The notes: generated by a model from the letters alone, not told the origin. Shown: positions 8,759 through 17,424, counted from the first letter of the stretch. The stretch is 64,000 bases of DNA from an uncultured Clostridium sp. (GCA_900547475.1 URGW01000016.1:1-64000); one strand, 5' to 3'. Numbers and translations: made by a program.

Positions 8759-9695
8759 TTAACATGTCACCTATTTCATCTACTAATATTTCTCTTCCAA
8801 TTGGACTATATCCTTGGTTAAAGTATGGTGATGATTCTAATACTACTACATTACCATTTTTAACTGCAGGTAAGTTGTTCCAAATACTATTTGCTTCTAA
8901 TTGAGCTAAATCTTCATCTGTTGCAATTAAGAAGATATAATCTGATTGAATTGCTGCTAATCCTTCATAAGTTACAACTGGCAAGCTAATATCTGTTTGT
9001 TCTGGCATTCCTGTTGGTTTAGCTAATCCCATATCTTCGTATAATACGTTACCAAATCCTGCACCATCAAATATGAAGAATTGTCCACCACTAGCTAAGA
9101 ATGAAAGATATGTTGTATCTTCACCATATTCTGCCTTGATTTTATCTCCAGCTTCTTTTGCTTTAGCTTCATAATTATCTATCCACTCATTAGCAACATC
9201 TTCTTTATCAAATACTTTTGCTAAAGCTTTAACATCATCTTTCCAGTTTAAAGCTTCTAATTGAATCATAACTGTTGGAGCAATTTCACTTAATTGATCA
9301 TACATTTTTTCTTGAACTGTTGATATAACTATTAAGTCTGGGTTTAAGTTCATAACAGCTTCCACATCCATAGTGTCTTGCATGCTATATCCTAATATTT
9401 CTGCCCCACTTAATGTTTCTTCTAAGTATGAAGGGAATTTAGTGTAATCATAAGCATCACTATTTGCAGTTCCTACTACCTTATATCCTAAAATTGATAA
9501 AATATCACTATTACCACTTAAATCTACTATTCTTTGAGGATCTGCTGGTATTTCTACTTCCCCTCTTACATCTGTAACTGTTACAGTATTTTCAGTAGTT
9601 TTATCTTTATTTGTCTCACCATTACTTGCACATCCAACAAACATCATAGCTGTCATACAAGTAGCTACTAAAGTTTTTAATATTTTCTTCTTCAT
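8745..9695 (-). CDS. Ferric-siderophore substrate-binding lipoprotein
   Basis: This 316-residue lipoprotein has an N-terminal signal with lipobox MMFVGC (Cys near residue 21). A TroA/FepB-type two-lobed binding fold follows; VEIPADPQRIVDLSG is the usual entry to the first lobe and INDEIGDML-type residues close the second. The ATG at 9695 is chosen because ATGGAGGTACACA stands just before it, and this start gives a proper signal peptide. It is the first gene of the operon, directly behind a Fur-box promoter. The acidic, tryptophan-poor pocket cannot be matched to a specific siderophore by eye. Confidence 0.9.
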   Translation of the reverse strand: MKKKILKTLVATCMTAMMFVGCASNGETNKDKTTENTVTVTDVRGEVEIPADPQRIVDLSGNSDILSILGYKVVGTANSDAYDYTKFPSYLEETLSGAEILGYSMQDTMDVEAVMNLNPDLIVISTVQEKMYDQLSEIAPTVMIQLEALNWKDDVKALAKVFDKEDVANEWIDNYEAKAKEAGDKIKAEYGEDTTYLSFLASGGQFFIFDGAGFGNVLYEDMGLAKPTGMPEQTDISLPVVTYEGLAAIQSDYIFLIATDEDLAQLEANSIWNNLPAVKNGNVVVLESSPYFNQGYSPIGREILVDEIGDMLNETK

Positions 9696-9754
9696 TGTGT
9701 ACCTCCATATATATTTCATAAACTATTTTTATCTTTCTTGTTCTACATGAATTG

Positions 9755-9783
9755 ATTGTATATGAGAGTCATTCTCATTTCAA
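9755..9783 (-). promoter_or_regulatory. Fur-controlled promoter of the siderophore operon
   Basis: On the minus strand, TTGAAA (9783-9778) and TACAAT (9760-9755) are separated by exactly 17 bases. That spacer contains TGAGAATGACTCTCA (9763-9777), a near-perfect 7-1-7 Fur box. Iron-bound Fur occupying it would block RNA polymerase, so iron-starvation induction is predicted. Confidence 0.88.
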
Positions 9784-9895
9784 CTATTGCATCTAATTTA
9801 ATAATTTTATCATCTAATTAAATAATTTTTAAGTTACCATTCATCTTTAAACTAGTATTTCCATATTTTTTATAAATAATTATTACGTTATAAAT

Positions 9896-9930
9896 TAAAA
9901 ACACATGCAAAATTAAAAATTTCACATGTG
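9896..9930 (-). terminator. Intrinsic terminator after the nucleotidyltransferase gene
   Basis: CACATG (9902-9907) pairs with CATGTG (9925-9930), with AAATT/AATTT continuing the stem. A T-run follows on the minus strand. Confidence 0.7.
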
Positions 9931-9932
9931 CA

Positions 9933-10241
9933 TTAATTATTTTTACTATAAATAACTTTTCCTTCTTTATCTATATGCTTTATCAAGTTCTCATTACTTA
10001 TTCTATCGTAATGTATAATATCAAAAAAATATGGTAAAGCATAAACTTCATTCAAATAATCATCCAATTTATATAATATAGAGTTATCTATACTTTCCCC
10101 TACTACAGCTATATCTACATCTGATCCATTTTTATAATTTCCCATTGCCCTACTACCAAATATTATTGCTTTCCCAATTTGAGGAAACATACTTAACGCC
10201 TTAAGTATGTATTCTATATCTCTATTAAGTAATCCACACAT
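9933..10241 (-). CDS. MNT-type minimal nucleotidyltransferase
   Basis: This 102-residue protein is of the MNT/KNTase family. The catalytic signature GSRAMGNYKNGSDVDIAVVG (about residues 28-47, G-S-x10-D-x-D) is intact, with a further Asp in FFDIIHYD. In MNT-HEPN toxin-antitoxin modules this protein nucleotidylates and silences the HEPN ribonuclease. The HEPN partner should sit directly upstream, and indeed a broken HEPN gene ends 2 bases before this start. The MNT gene therefore looks like the surviving half of a decayed module. Confidence 0.82.
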   Translation of the reverse strand: MCGLLNRDIEYILKALSMFPQIGKAIIFGSRAMGNYKNGSDVDIAVVGESIDNSILYKLDDYLNEVYALPYFFDIIHYDRISNENLIKHIDKEGKVIYSKNN

Positions 10242-10242
10242 A

Positions 10243-10446
10243 TTATAACTCCATTAATAACTTTTCATGCATTTTTTCTAATTCTGGAAGATAAAGCTTT
10301 ATTATTTCAAAAAACTGAATTATACCGGCCTTCTCCAATTCTGTTACTATTGGCCCATCAGAATATTTTTTTAGTAATTTATATGATTTGTCAAAATTTT
10401 CAAATCTTTGTTTCCATCATATTTCTTTAAGATTCTCCACTTTTTC
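10243..10446 (-). pseudogene. Remnant of HEPN/HI0074-like partner of the nucleotidyltransferase
   Basis: Translation upstream of the MNT gene, in the frame running from about 10440 to 10243, gives a beginning and an end typical of nucleotidyltransferase-substrate-binding HEPN proteins: WKQRFENFDKSYKLL, then ELEKAGIIQFFE, then LYLPELEKMHEKL. About 60 central residues, where the HEPN catalytic motif belongs, are missing. There is also an in-frame TGA near 10417. The ATG at 10444-10446 is out of frame with the body because the A-run after it has five instead of six bases. It retains a GGAG ribosome site. Three independent lesions make it a pseudogene. Confidence 0.75.
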
Positions 10447-10560
10447 ATCTCCTTATAATATGCTCTCTTATAATTATATCTCATATATTTTTATTTTAAC
10501 ATTAATTATTTTTATGTTATATTATTTAGTAACCTAATTTAATAAATATTGAGGGATATT

Positions 10561-11565
10561 ATGATTTATAAAACAACAAAAGATTTTCAAAATGAAGTTT
10601 TAAATAAAATGACCTTTAAACCTTATAAGACTGAAAATTATACAATTTATAAAAATGAAGCTAAACCTGAACTTGGATATTTTATTAAATATAGTAGAGA
10701 AGGATATTATGACTTTGGAATAGGAGACTATACTATTCCTGTAGATTTCTCTATATCTTTCGAACATCATGAACATTTAATGAGATTTGGTACTGTCTAT
10801 ACAGGCGAAACACAATTTGAAATTGAAAATAATCCTATATCCTCTTTTAGTCCTTCATCTTTTTTTGTGTCTGAAAAAGGAATAAAAGGAAAGCAAACAT
10901 GGAAAAAAGGTCAACACTTTCATGGTGCTGAAATAACAATTTATAAAAAATATTTTGATGAAATAATACGACCAAGCTTTCCTAAAACTATAGATTTTGA
11001 TAATTTTATTAGTAACTATACTTATAGATATTTACCACTTGAGATATCATCTATTATTCAAAGATTAAGAAGTATGTCTGAAGTTGATAAAATAACTCCT
11101 ATTTATTTAGAAAGTAAAATATTAGAATGCATTGCTCTACTATATAATGAAATATATTCATCTCCAGAGAATGTCTTTACTAATCAATTAAATTATGGAG
11201 AAATTAAGATAGGAAAAGATAGATATATTACTTTAACTGCCGCTGATGCTAATGCAATACAAAAAGCCCATGATATATTAACAAAGGAAGCCTGCAATCC
11301 CCCTACTATAAAAAGTTTAAGTAAAATGGTATTTTTAAATGAACAAAAATTAAAAGCTGGTTTTTCTGCAAAGTATCATATGTCTATTAGTCAGTATACT
11401 AACTCTATTAGAATGACAATGGCTGAGAATTTATTATCTACTACTGAATTAAGTATTGATGAAATTTCTAAACAGCTTGGATATAACTATAGTAGTAATT
11501 TTGTTAAAATGTTCAAAAAGACTCATGGCAAGACGCCACTAGCATTTAGAAAAATTAAAGATTAA
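10561..11565 (+). CDS. AraC-family transcriptional regulator
   Basis: This 334-residue protein has a C-terminal AraC DNA-binding domain (about residues 230-334) with two helix-turn-helix units; the second reads ISKQLGYNYSSNFVKMFKK, then HGKTPLAFRK. The N-terminal 200 residues have the pattern of PchR-like siderophore regulators (GKQTWKKGQHFHGAEITIYKKYF), so control of iron uptake is a reasonable guess given the neighbouring Fur operon. The ATG at 10561 is chosen over an in-frame TTG 12 bases upstream, because GAGGGAT lies between them as ribosome site. No terminator was seen in the 200 bases that follow. Confidence 0.82.
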   Translation: MIYKTTKDFQNEVLNKMTFKPYKTENYTIYKNEAKPELGYFIKYSREGYYDFGIGDYTIPVDFSISFEHHEHLMRFGTVYTGETQFEIENNPISSFSPSSFFVSEKGIKGKQTWKKGQHFHGAEITIYKKYFDEIIRPSFPKTIDFDNFISNYTYRYLPLEISSIIQRLRSMSEVDKITPIYLESKILECIALLYNEIYSSPENVFTNQLNYGEIKIGKDRYITLTAADANAIQKAHDILTKEACNPPTIKSLSKMVFLNEQKLKAGFSAKYHMSISQYTNSIRMTMAENLLSTTELSIDEISKQLGYNYSSNFVKMFKKTHGKTPLAFRKIKD

Positions 11566-11780
11566 TACCCTCACTAATTTTACCAATCTTTAACTAATAT
11601 ATAAGTCTACTACTTAAAGTTAACTTCAATGCAAGTATAAATATTAACTTTGATATACTTCTTTCATATTTTATTTATTAAATTAATTATTTTTGAAAAA
11701 TATTTATCAATATCATTTCAATATATTAATCTCCTTATAAAACCTTAGTATAATTAAAGAAAATGCTATGGAGGTACAAT
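11566..11780. other. Intergenic region, no gene seen
   Basis: AT-rich spacer between the AraC and HAD genes. It must hold the HAD promoter; TATAAT-like sequences are frequent but no single -35/-10 pair stands out. No hairpin terminator is clear. Confidence 0.4.
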
Positions 11781-12632
11781 ATGAGTGATATAAAAGTAAT
11801 AATAATGGATGTTGATGGTACATTAACTAATGGAAAAAAAGAAATAACTAAAAAAACAAAAAATGCATTAATTAAAGCACAAGAACTAGGAATAACTTTA
11901 ATATTAGCCTCTGGAAGACCTACTTCTGGGTTAATGGATTTCGCTAGAGAATTAGATATGGATAAACATGATGGGCTTCTAGTATCTTTTAATGGCTCTA
12001 AAGTTGTTGATTGTCAAACAAATAAAGTTTTATTCAATGAAACAATGAGTATCGAAGAAGGACAAGCAGTTCTTGAGCATATGAAAAAATTTAATGTTAA
12101 GCCAATGATTGATAAAGGAAATTACATGTATGTAAATAACGTCTTTGATAATGAAATACTAGTAAATGGTGAACCTTTTAATATAATTCAATATGAATCT
12201 CGTGGTGGTAAATTTAAGTTATGTGAAAAAGAGGATTTAGCGGCTTTTGCTGACTATCCTTTAAATAAAATTTTAACTGCTGGAGACCCTGATTATTTAC
12301 AAGAAAATTATAAAAATATGATGGAGCCTTTTAAAGATAAATTAAGCTGCATGTTTACAGCACCTTTTTACTTTGAATTTACTGCAAAAGATATAGATAA
12401 AGCAAAGGCTTTAGATACAGTTTTATCTCCTATGGGCTTTAAAAGAGAAGAAATGATTGCTTTTGGTGATGGTCATAATGATGCATCAATGATTGAATAT
12501 GTAGGAATTGGTGTAGCAATGGAAAATGCCGTAGATGACTTAAAATCCATAGCTAATGAGGTTACCTTATCTAATGAAGAAGATGGTATTGCCTATACAT
12601 TAAGTAAATATATTAAAGAAATAGAATTTTAA
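11781..12632 (+). CDS. Cof-type HAD-superfamily phosphatase
   Basis: This 283-residue cytoplasmic hydrolase of the HAD IIB (Cof/YidA) group is expected to dephosphorylate sugar phosphates or similar small metabolites. Motif I is MDVDGTLTNG (about residues 8-17), motif II is LASGRPT, and motif IV is IAFGDGHNDASMIEYVG; the cap domain lies between residues about 85 and 190. The start at 11781 follows ATGGAGGTACAAT; an upstream in-frame ATG at 11763 precedes that site and is rejected. The RpiR-type regulator begins 55 bases downstream on the same strand, suggesting a shared sugar-phosphate theme. Confidence 0.88.
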   Translation: MSDIKVIIMDVDGTLTNGKKEITKKTKNALIKAQELGITLILASGRPTSGLMDFARELDMDKHDGLLVSFNGSKVVDCQTNKVLFNETMSIEEGQAVLEHMKKFNVKPMIDKGNYMYVNNVFDNEILVNGEPFNIIQYESRGGKFKLCEKEDLAAFADYPLNKILTAGDPDYLQENYKNMMEPFKDKLSCMFTAPFYFEFTAKDIDKAKALDTVLSPMGFKREEMIAFGDGHNDASMIEYVGIGVAMENAVDDLKSIANEVTLSNEEDGIAYTLSKYIKEIEF

Positions 12633-12687
12633 TAAAATATTAAAATTACATAATAAAATATTATATAATGTTCATGAGGTGATCTTC

Positions 12688-13539
12688 ATGAACATTTTTA
12701 TCAAATTAAACAAACTTACTAACTTAACTGAAAATGAAAAAATATTAGTTAAATATATACAAGATAACCCTAACTTATTTGTTAAAATGAGTGCTGCTGA
12801 AATTAGTGAAGCTTGCTTTGTTTCAACATCTACAATTTATAGATTATGTCAAAAGCTTAACTTATCAGGACTATCTGAGTTAAAAGTACAAGCTTCTTCA
12901 TCAATTAATGAGTATTTAATAGAAAATAATTCACTAGATTATAATTATCCCTTTAAACAAAATGAAACAGAACATGAAATTTTACTTAAGATGAAAGAAC
13001 TATATGAACAAACTATTGTATCATCTTTAAACCTAATTTCTCTTGAGCAGTTAAGACTAATAACTATTGAACTTAAAAAAGCAAAATATATAGATTTTTA
13101 TACATCTGCTGGTAATATTTATTTTGCAGAAAACTTTAAATTTCAAATGCAAGAAATAGGTACTTTTGTTAATGTGCCTCTAGAAGAATATAATCAACTA
13201 TTAACAGCATCTACTAGTGATGAAAATCATGTTGCAATCATAATGTCCTTTGAATGCAGAGGAGTAATCGTTAAGAAGCTAGCTGATATATTAAAAAAGA
13301 ATAAAACAAAAATAATATTAATTTCCTCTACCAATGAAAATCCTATTACTAAATATGCAGATTATCAATTATATTTAAGTTCAAATGAAAATCATTATAA
13401 TAAGATTTCATCATTTTCAACAAGGTTATCCTTATTATATATACTAGATTGTATGTATACTGAATTTTTTAAATTGGACTATGAAAAAAATGTACACTAT
13501 AAACTTAATACTTATAAAAAACTCTCTAATAATTTATAG
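12688..13539 (+). CDS. MurR/RpiR-family transcriptional regulator
   Basis: This 283-residue regulator has an N-terminal HTH_6 domain (about residues 1-75, with MSAAEISEACFVSTSTIYRL) and a C-terminal SIS sugar-phosphate-binding domain (about 115-270; YIDFYTSAGN begins the fold). RpiR proteins sense phosphosugars. Start at 12688 is preferred because AGGTGATC precedes it; a GTG nine bases upstream overlaps this site. Its target is uncertain: it may regulate the HAD gene before it or itself. It is followed by a clear terminator. Confidence 0.85.
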   Translation: MNIFIKLNKLTNLTENEKILVKYIQDNPNLFVKMSAAEISEACFVSTSTIYRLCQKLNLSGLSELKVQASSSINEYLIENNSLDYNYPFKQNETEHEILLKMKELYEQTIVSSLNLISLEQLRLITIELKKAKYIDFYTSAGNIYFAENFKFQMQEIGTFVNVPLEEYNQLLTASTSDENHVAIIMSFECRGVIVKKLADILKKNKTKIILISSTNENPITKYADYQLYLSSNENHYNKISSFSTRLSLLYILDCMYTEFFKLDYEKNVHYKLNTYKKLSNNL

Positions 13540-13553
13540 CTATTATTAAATTA

Positions 13554-13592
13554 AGCCTGCCTGAAAATATAATTTCTTAAGCAGGCTCTTTT
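13554..13592 (+). terminator. Intrinsic terminator of the HAD-RpiR unit
   Basis: AGCCTGC (13554-13560) pairs with GCAGGCT (13581-13587), followed by a short T-run. Confidence 0.8.
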
Positions 13593-13667
13593 CATTATTC
13601 ATCATTTCTCATTTTTGATTATGATAAAGCTACATCTAAAACCTAAAAAGGAACTCTTTTATGATAT

Positions 13668-14918
13668 TTATTTTTCAGGTAGATACACTGTTATTCTTGT
13701 ACCTATTTCTTTTCTACTTACAACACTAAAATATCCATTATGGTTATCAATAATCCATTTAGCTATAGATAATCCAAGACCAGTACCTCCATTTTTTCTA
13801 ACTCTTGCTGTATCAGCCCTAAAGAAACGTTCAAATATATATGGTATATCTTCAGTACCTATTCCTATTCCATTATCCTGTACAGAAAAATACACCTCTC
13901 CTTTGCTATTTCTTCCTACTTTAAGCACTATATTTTCCCCTGATTCTGTATATTTAACTGCATTTTCAACTAATATCCTAGCAGTTTGTTTAAGAAGCCC
14001 CACATCTCCATAAACATTAACATCTTCTAAATTAATATAACTATATAAATGCTTGTCATCTATCATTTTAGATTCTTCTACAACTTCTTTAATCATATTA
14101 CTTAAAGAAAATTCTTCAATAGTAAGCTGTGTTTTACCATTAATACCTCTTGCTAAAAATAGTAATTGCTCAACTAAATTTTTCATATTTTCTGATTCAG
14201 ACTTTATAGCTATAATAGATTCATCTAATACACTTTCATCACTTTTTCCCCATCTATCAAGCATATTTGCATAACCTTGAATTACTGAAATAGGCGTTCT
14301 AAGTTCATGTGAAGCATCTGATACGAATCTTGCTTGTTGCCTATAAGAATCCCTCATTCTATCTAATAACTTATTAATAGCATCTTCTAACCCCTTAAAC
14401 TCACTATCTCCAATATGAATTCTTTCATCAGAAGCAACTGGACTAATTTTTGATATAGCATCTTCTAAACTATGAAATTTTTCTTCATCAAATACCATAT
14501 TACTAAGCCTCTCTGCAGTTTCTGCTATTTCATTAAGAGGTTTTAATATTTTTCTTACTCTTGCTGTTCCAAATATTATTTCTTCTAATAAAAATATACC
14601 TTCTACTATTCCAACTATTATTATTATTTTTCTTAAATTATATAAAAAATAACTAGCGACTTTAACCATAGTTTTTCCATCATCCCATATTACTGTATAA
14701 GTTGCTGTTTCTATGGGATAAAAATTAATTGTTCTTTTAGCATTATTTACTAATTCTCCACAAAAGTTCTTTTCAGATTCAACACACCATAGTCCTATTA
14801 AAATTGCCATTAAAACTACATCAATTATAATAAATTTAAAAAATAAATCTCTTACTTTTATGGCATTAAGTTTTATTGCAATAGATGTAACATTTTTTGT
14901 TTTTCTTCTTTTATTCAT
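13668..14918 (-). CDS. Sensor histidine kinase (OmpR-class partner)
   Basis: This 416-residue membrane kinase has two membrane segments (about residues 27-47 and 88-110) with a short outside loop of about 40 residues. A HAMP-like linker follows, then HisKA with H-box ASHELRTPISVIQGYANML. The HATPase domain has N-box ARILVENAVKYTE, G1 VQDNGIGIG and G2 GGTGLGLSIAKWI. The small extracellular loop leaves little room for a ligand domain, so a membrane or cell-envelope cue is likely. It overlaps the response-regulator gene by 8 bases and is the last gene of a three-gene operon begun by a DUF4342 protein. Confidence 0.92.
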   Translation of the reverse strand: MNKRRKTKNVTSIAIKLNAIKVRDLFFKFIIIDVVLMAILIGLWCVESEKNFCGELVNNAKRTINFYPIETATYTVIWDDGKTMVKVASYFLYNLRKIIIIVGIVEGIFLLEEIIFGTARVRKILKPLNEIAETAERLSNMVFDEEKFHSLEDAISKISPVASDERIHIGDSEFKGLEDAINKLLDRMRDSYRQQARFVSDASHELRTPISVIQGYANMLDRWGKSDESVLDESIIAIKSESENMKNLVEQLLFLARGINGKTQLTIEEFSLSNMIKEVVEESKMIDDKHLYSYINLEDVNVYGDVGLLKQTARILVENAVKYTESGENIVLKVGRNSKGEVYFSVQDNGIGIGTEDIPYIFERFFRADTARVRKNGGTGLGLSIAKWIIDNHNGYFSVVSRKEIGTRITVYLPEK

Positions 14919-15591
14919 CTTTTATTACGTATCCTACACCACGAACTGTAGTAATTACCTTAACATTAAATCTATCATCAATTTTTGTTCTTAAGTATCT
15001 TATATAAACATCTATTACATTTGTTTCCCCAACATAATCATAACCACATACCTTTTCCATAAGTACATCTCTAGTTAATACTATATTTTTATTTTCCATT
15101 AATATTTTTAAAAGCATAAATTCTCTATTAGTTAATTCAATTTCTATATTATTATAAAGAACTTTATGCCTTAATTTATCTAGATATAGTAAACCACAAT
15201 TTAATACCTCTTCATCTTTTTTTACAGTAACTATTCTCTTTTTCAAAGCATTTCTTACTCTTGCAAGTAATTCTTCAATTGCAAAAGGTTTTGTTATATA
15301 ATCATCTGCACCAGCATCAAGACCTGATACCTTATCCATAACAGCATCTCTTGCAGTTAACATTATTACTGGAATATCAGAGTTCTTTCTAAGTCTTCTT
15401 AATACCTCAAGACCATTAAGTTCTGGTAGCATTACATCTAAAAGAACTAAATCTACCTCACCTTTTTCAGCAATTTCAAGACCTTCTCTACCATTATTAA
15501 CTTTTGCTACTTTATATCCTTCATGAACTAACTCTAACTCTATAAATCTTGCTATTTTTTCTTCATCTTCAACTATTAAAATCTTAACCAT
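14911..15591 (-). CDS. OmpR-family response regulator
   Basis: This 226-residue regulator has a receiver domain (about 1-120: acidic pair EDEE, phospho-Asp in LVLLDVMLPE, Thr in VIMLTARD, Lys in YITKPFA). It is joined to an OmpR winged-helix domain (about 128-226, ending GVGYVIKDE). Its ATG overlaps the stop of the DUF4342 gene by one base (TAATG), and its end overlaps the kinase gene. The three products are thus made together, implying that the DUF4342 protein takes part in signalling. Confidence 0.93.
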   Translation of the reverse strand: MVKILIVEDEEKIARFIELELVHEGYKVAKVNNGREGLEIAEKGEVDLVLLDVMLPELNGLEVLRRLRKNSDIPVIMLTARDAVMDKVSGLDAGADDYITKPFAIEELLARVRNALKKRIVTVKKDEEVLNCGLLYLDKLRHKVLYNNIEIELTNREFMLLKILMENKNIVLTRDVLMEKVCGYDYVGETNVIDVYIRYLRTKIDDRFNVKVITTVRGVGYVIKDE

Positions 15592-16139
15592 TACTTCCCT
15601 CCAACTTTCCCTTTTCCTTTAATCTTCTGCACTTCTTTTGATATTTTACTTAATATATCATTAATTTTATCTGTATTAATATTTTTAGATTCTACAGAAA
15701 ATTCTATATCTAAAAACAATGCAATAACAACAAGAGGTATTAGTAGCCAAAATCCAAATATTAAAAGAATAATAACTACTGTAAGTGGAAATTTTAAAAA
15801 GAAATTATTTTTGCCTTTTATTTCTATAAAAATATTGTTACAGGTATCTATAGCCTTACATATAACCTCAAAAATTCCTTCAAAGGTATTATTAGATTTA
15901 TAATTACTATCTTTTTTAACTTCCTCAAAATTAGATTTTGTATTTTCTTCTTCATAACTTTCCTTATATTCATTAGTATAAAATATACTAATAGAAGGAC
16001 TCTTTACCTTTCCTTGCTTCTCCAAATATAAAATAGCATCAAGTATATCCCAATTATTTATTTCTAATACTCTTTTTGAATCTTCATATGTTATTCCTGT
16101 CTTTTCCCTTAACTTTTCTACAAGCTTAAGCTTATCCAC
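15591..16139 (-). CDS. DUF4342/UBA-like membrane protein leading the two-component operon
   Basis: This 182-residue protein has an N-terminal UBA/TS-N-like three-helix domain (about residues 1-45, with KTGITYEDSKRVLEINNWDI then LDAILYLEKQGKV). A polar linker follows, and a DUF4342-type region with a strongly hydrophobic segment (FPLTVVIILLIFGFWLLIPL, about residues 118-140). The GTG at 16139 is taken as start since GGAGG lies 8 bases upstream; an in-frame ATG at 16175 precedes that site. Function of this family is not established. Coupling to a response regulator suggests a membrane-linked adaptor or a target of the system. Confidence 0.72.
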   Translation of the reverse strand: MDKLKLVEKLREKTGITYEDSKRVLEINNWDILDAILYLEKQGKVKSPSISIFYTNEYKESYEEENTKSNFEEVKKDSNYKSNNTFEGIFEVICKAIDTCNNIFIEIKGKNNFFLKFPLTVVIILLIFGFWLLIPLVVIALFLDIEFSVESKNINTDKINDILSKISKEVQKIKGKGKVGGK

Positions 16140-16238
16140 AAATTTTCCTCCAGCCTTTACTTTATAATAATCCATCTTAAATTTATCCTTATTTATTAAA
16201 TTATACCATCCGATAAGATATTTCTAAAGATTTCATAA

Positions 16239-16275
16239 AAAGAAAAAGACCTTGAATTATCTTCAAAGCCTATTT
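16239..16275 (-). terminator. Probable terminator between the two DUF4342 genes
   Basis: On the minus strand GGCTTTGAA and TTCAAGGTC form a stem with two G-U pairs, followed by five T residues. It would separate the upstream DUF4342 gene from the two-component operon at least partly. Confidence 0.55.
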
Positions 16276-16286
16276 CTTATAATATT

Positions 16287-16826
16287 CTACTTTCCTTCAT
16301 ATCCTTTTTTAAAATCTTTTTTTATATTATCTGCTGATTCTGATACCTTTTCAAAAACATCATTTACTCCATCATAATTCATATTAGGCCCTCCAATTGA
16401 ATACTTATATCCACAGAATAAACCCATTATTAATAATACTACAGTTGGTGGCATAAAGAATAATAATAAAAGTATTGATATTGTTAAAGATATTCTTATT
16501 GGTTTTTCATTATCTTTTTTAATTTCAAAATAATTCTTGTTTCCCTTAGCTATAATTTTTCCTAATCCTTTAAATATTCTTCCAATAACTTCTCCAATTC
16601 CACCATAGCTTTCTTGCTTTTTTTTAGTGTTGTCCTCTTTATTTTGCTCCTCTTCTTTTATTTCAATAATAGTTGTAGTATCATTATTTTCTACTTTTCC
16701 ACTTCTCTCTAAATATATTATTGCATCTAAAAGATCCCAATTACATCTCTCTAATATCTCTTGTGCTTCTTCATGAGTTACATAAGCCTTTTCCATTAAT
16801 TTTTTAATCATTTCATTGTTTTCCAT
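16287..16826 (-). CDS. DUF4342/UBA-like membrane protein (paralogue)
   Basis: This 179-residue protein has the same plan as its downstream neighbour: an N-terminal UBA-like domain (AYVTHEEAQEILERCNWDL, then LDAIIYLERSGKV), a charged linker, a KPIRISLTISILLLLFFMPP membrane region (about residues 110-140), and a polar tail. The two genes are paralogues from an old duplication. The ATG has GGAGG nine bases upstream. A separate terminator follows, so it may be expressed independently of the two-component genes. Confidence 0.72.
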   Translation of the reverse strand: MENNEMIKKLMEKAYVTHEEAQEILERCNWDLLDAIIYLERSGKVENNDTTTIIEIKEEEQNKEDNTKKKQESYGGIGEVIGRIFKGLGKIIAKGNKNYFEIKKDNEKPIRISLTISILLLLFFMPPTVVLLIMGLFCGYKYSIGGPNMNYDGVNDVFEKVSESADNIKKDFKKGYEGK

Positions 16827-17256
16827 TTATATAGCCTCCATAAATTTATTTTCCTCATTTACTATAGCTATATAATACATTTATTAAATTAATCTAAAAT
16901 ATAAGAAAGATTAAAATTAGATTAAAAATTAACTATTTTTATATGATATATATATTTACACACAACTTAGTAATGTTAAATCAATGTTAAATTATGGTTA
17001 TATTTTTTTAACACCACTCCATTAATAAAGTTATTGAAATTGAATACTAGATTATATATAATTATCGATAAAACAACCTGGATATACTTTATATTAACGG
17101 AATATTTTAGTTAATATAAAGTATTTATACTGTTAAAACTTAACAACAATTTAAACTATTAAGGCATTATTTACATTTTTTTATTTGTAAATTATGTCTT
17201 TTTACATAGAGATTATCTTAGTAGTGATTTAATAAAAAAGGAGTAAGATTTCTATT
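16827..17256. other. Long AT-rich intergenic region before the Ktr genes
   Basis: This stretch separates the divergent DUF4342 and Ktr units. Apart from the 15-base-arm dyad listed separately at 17084-17124, only AT-rich promoter-like sequence is visible. No riboswitch was recognised, although ktr operons are often under cyclic-di-AMP riboswitches. Confidence 0.4.
17084..17124. promoter_or_regulatory. Perfect inverted repeat with 15-base arms
   Basis: ATACTTTATATTAAC (17084-17098) is matched exactly by GTTAATATAAAGTAT (17110-17124), with an 11-base centre. There is no T-run on either side, so an operator or an RNA stem in the ktr leader is more likely than a terminator. Confidence 0.5.
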
Positions 17257-17424
17257 ATGGAAGATGATAATCAAGAATATTTTTTGTATAAAGTAACAAT
17301 TAATATTTTTGAACAAGCTATTATATATTTTTCAATAAAATTATTACATTTTTTTATAACTAATGATATGAAATATATTACCAAAATAATGTTCAATAAA
17401 AGTTATGAATTTAATAGTAGTTAG
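17257..17424 (+). CDS. Possible 55-residue hypothetical protein
   Basis: A short ORF begins MEDDNQEYFLYKVTINIFEQ and ends NKSYEFNSS. AAGGAG lies upstream, but 13 bases from the ATG, which is long. The opening recalls small clostridial proteins of the form EYxYKVTLNI found near recombinases, but the rest is AT-driven Phe/Ile/Lys sequence. It could be a decayed copy or a chance ORF. No function is assigned. Confidence 0.25.
   Translation: MEDDNQEYFLYKVTINIFEQAIIYFSIKLLHFFITNDMKYITKIMFNKSYEFNSS

Noticed and set aside
13615..14013. Plus-strand ORF of 132 codons
   Set aside because: Antisense to the conserved kinase domain of the histidine kinase gene; its composition is what that reversed coding sequence gives.
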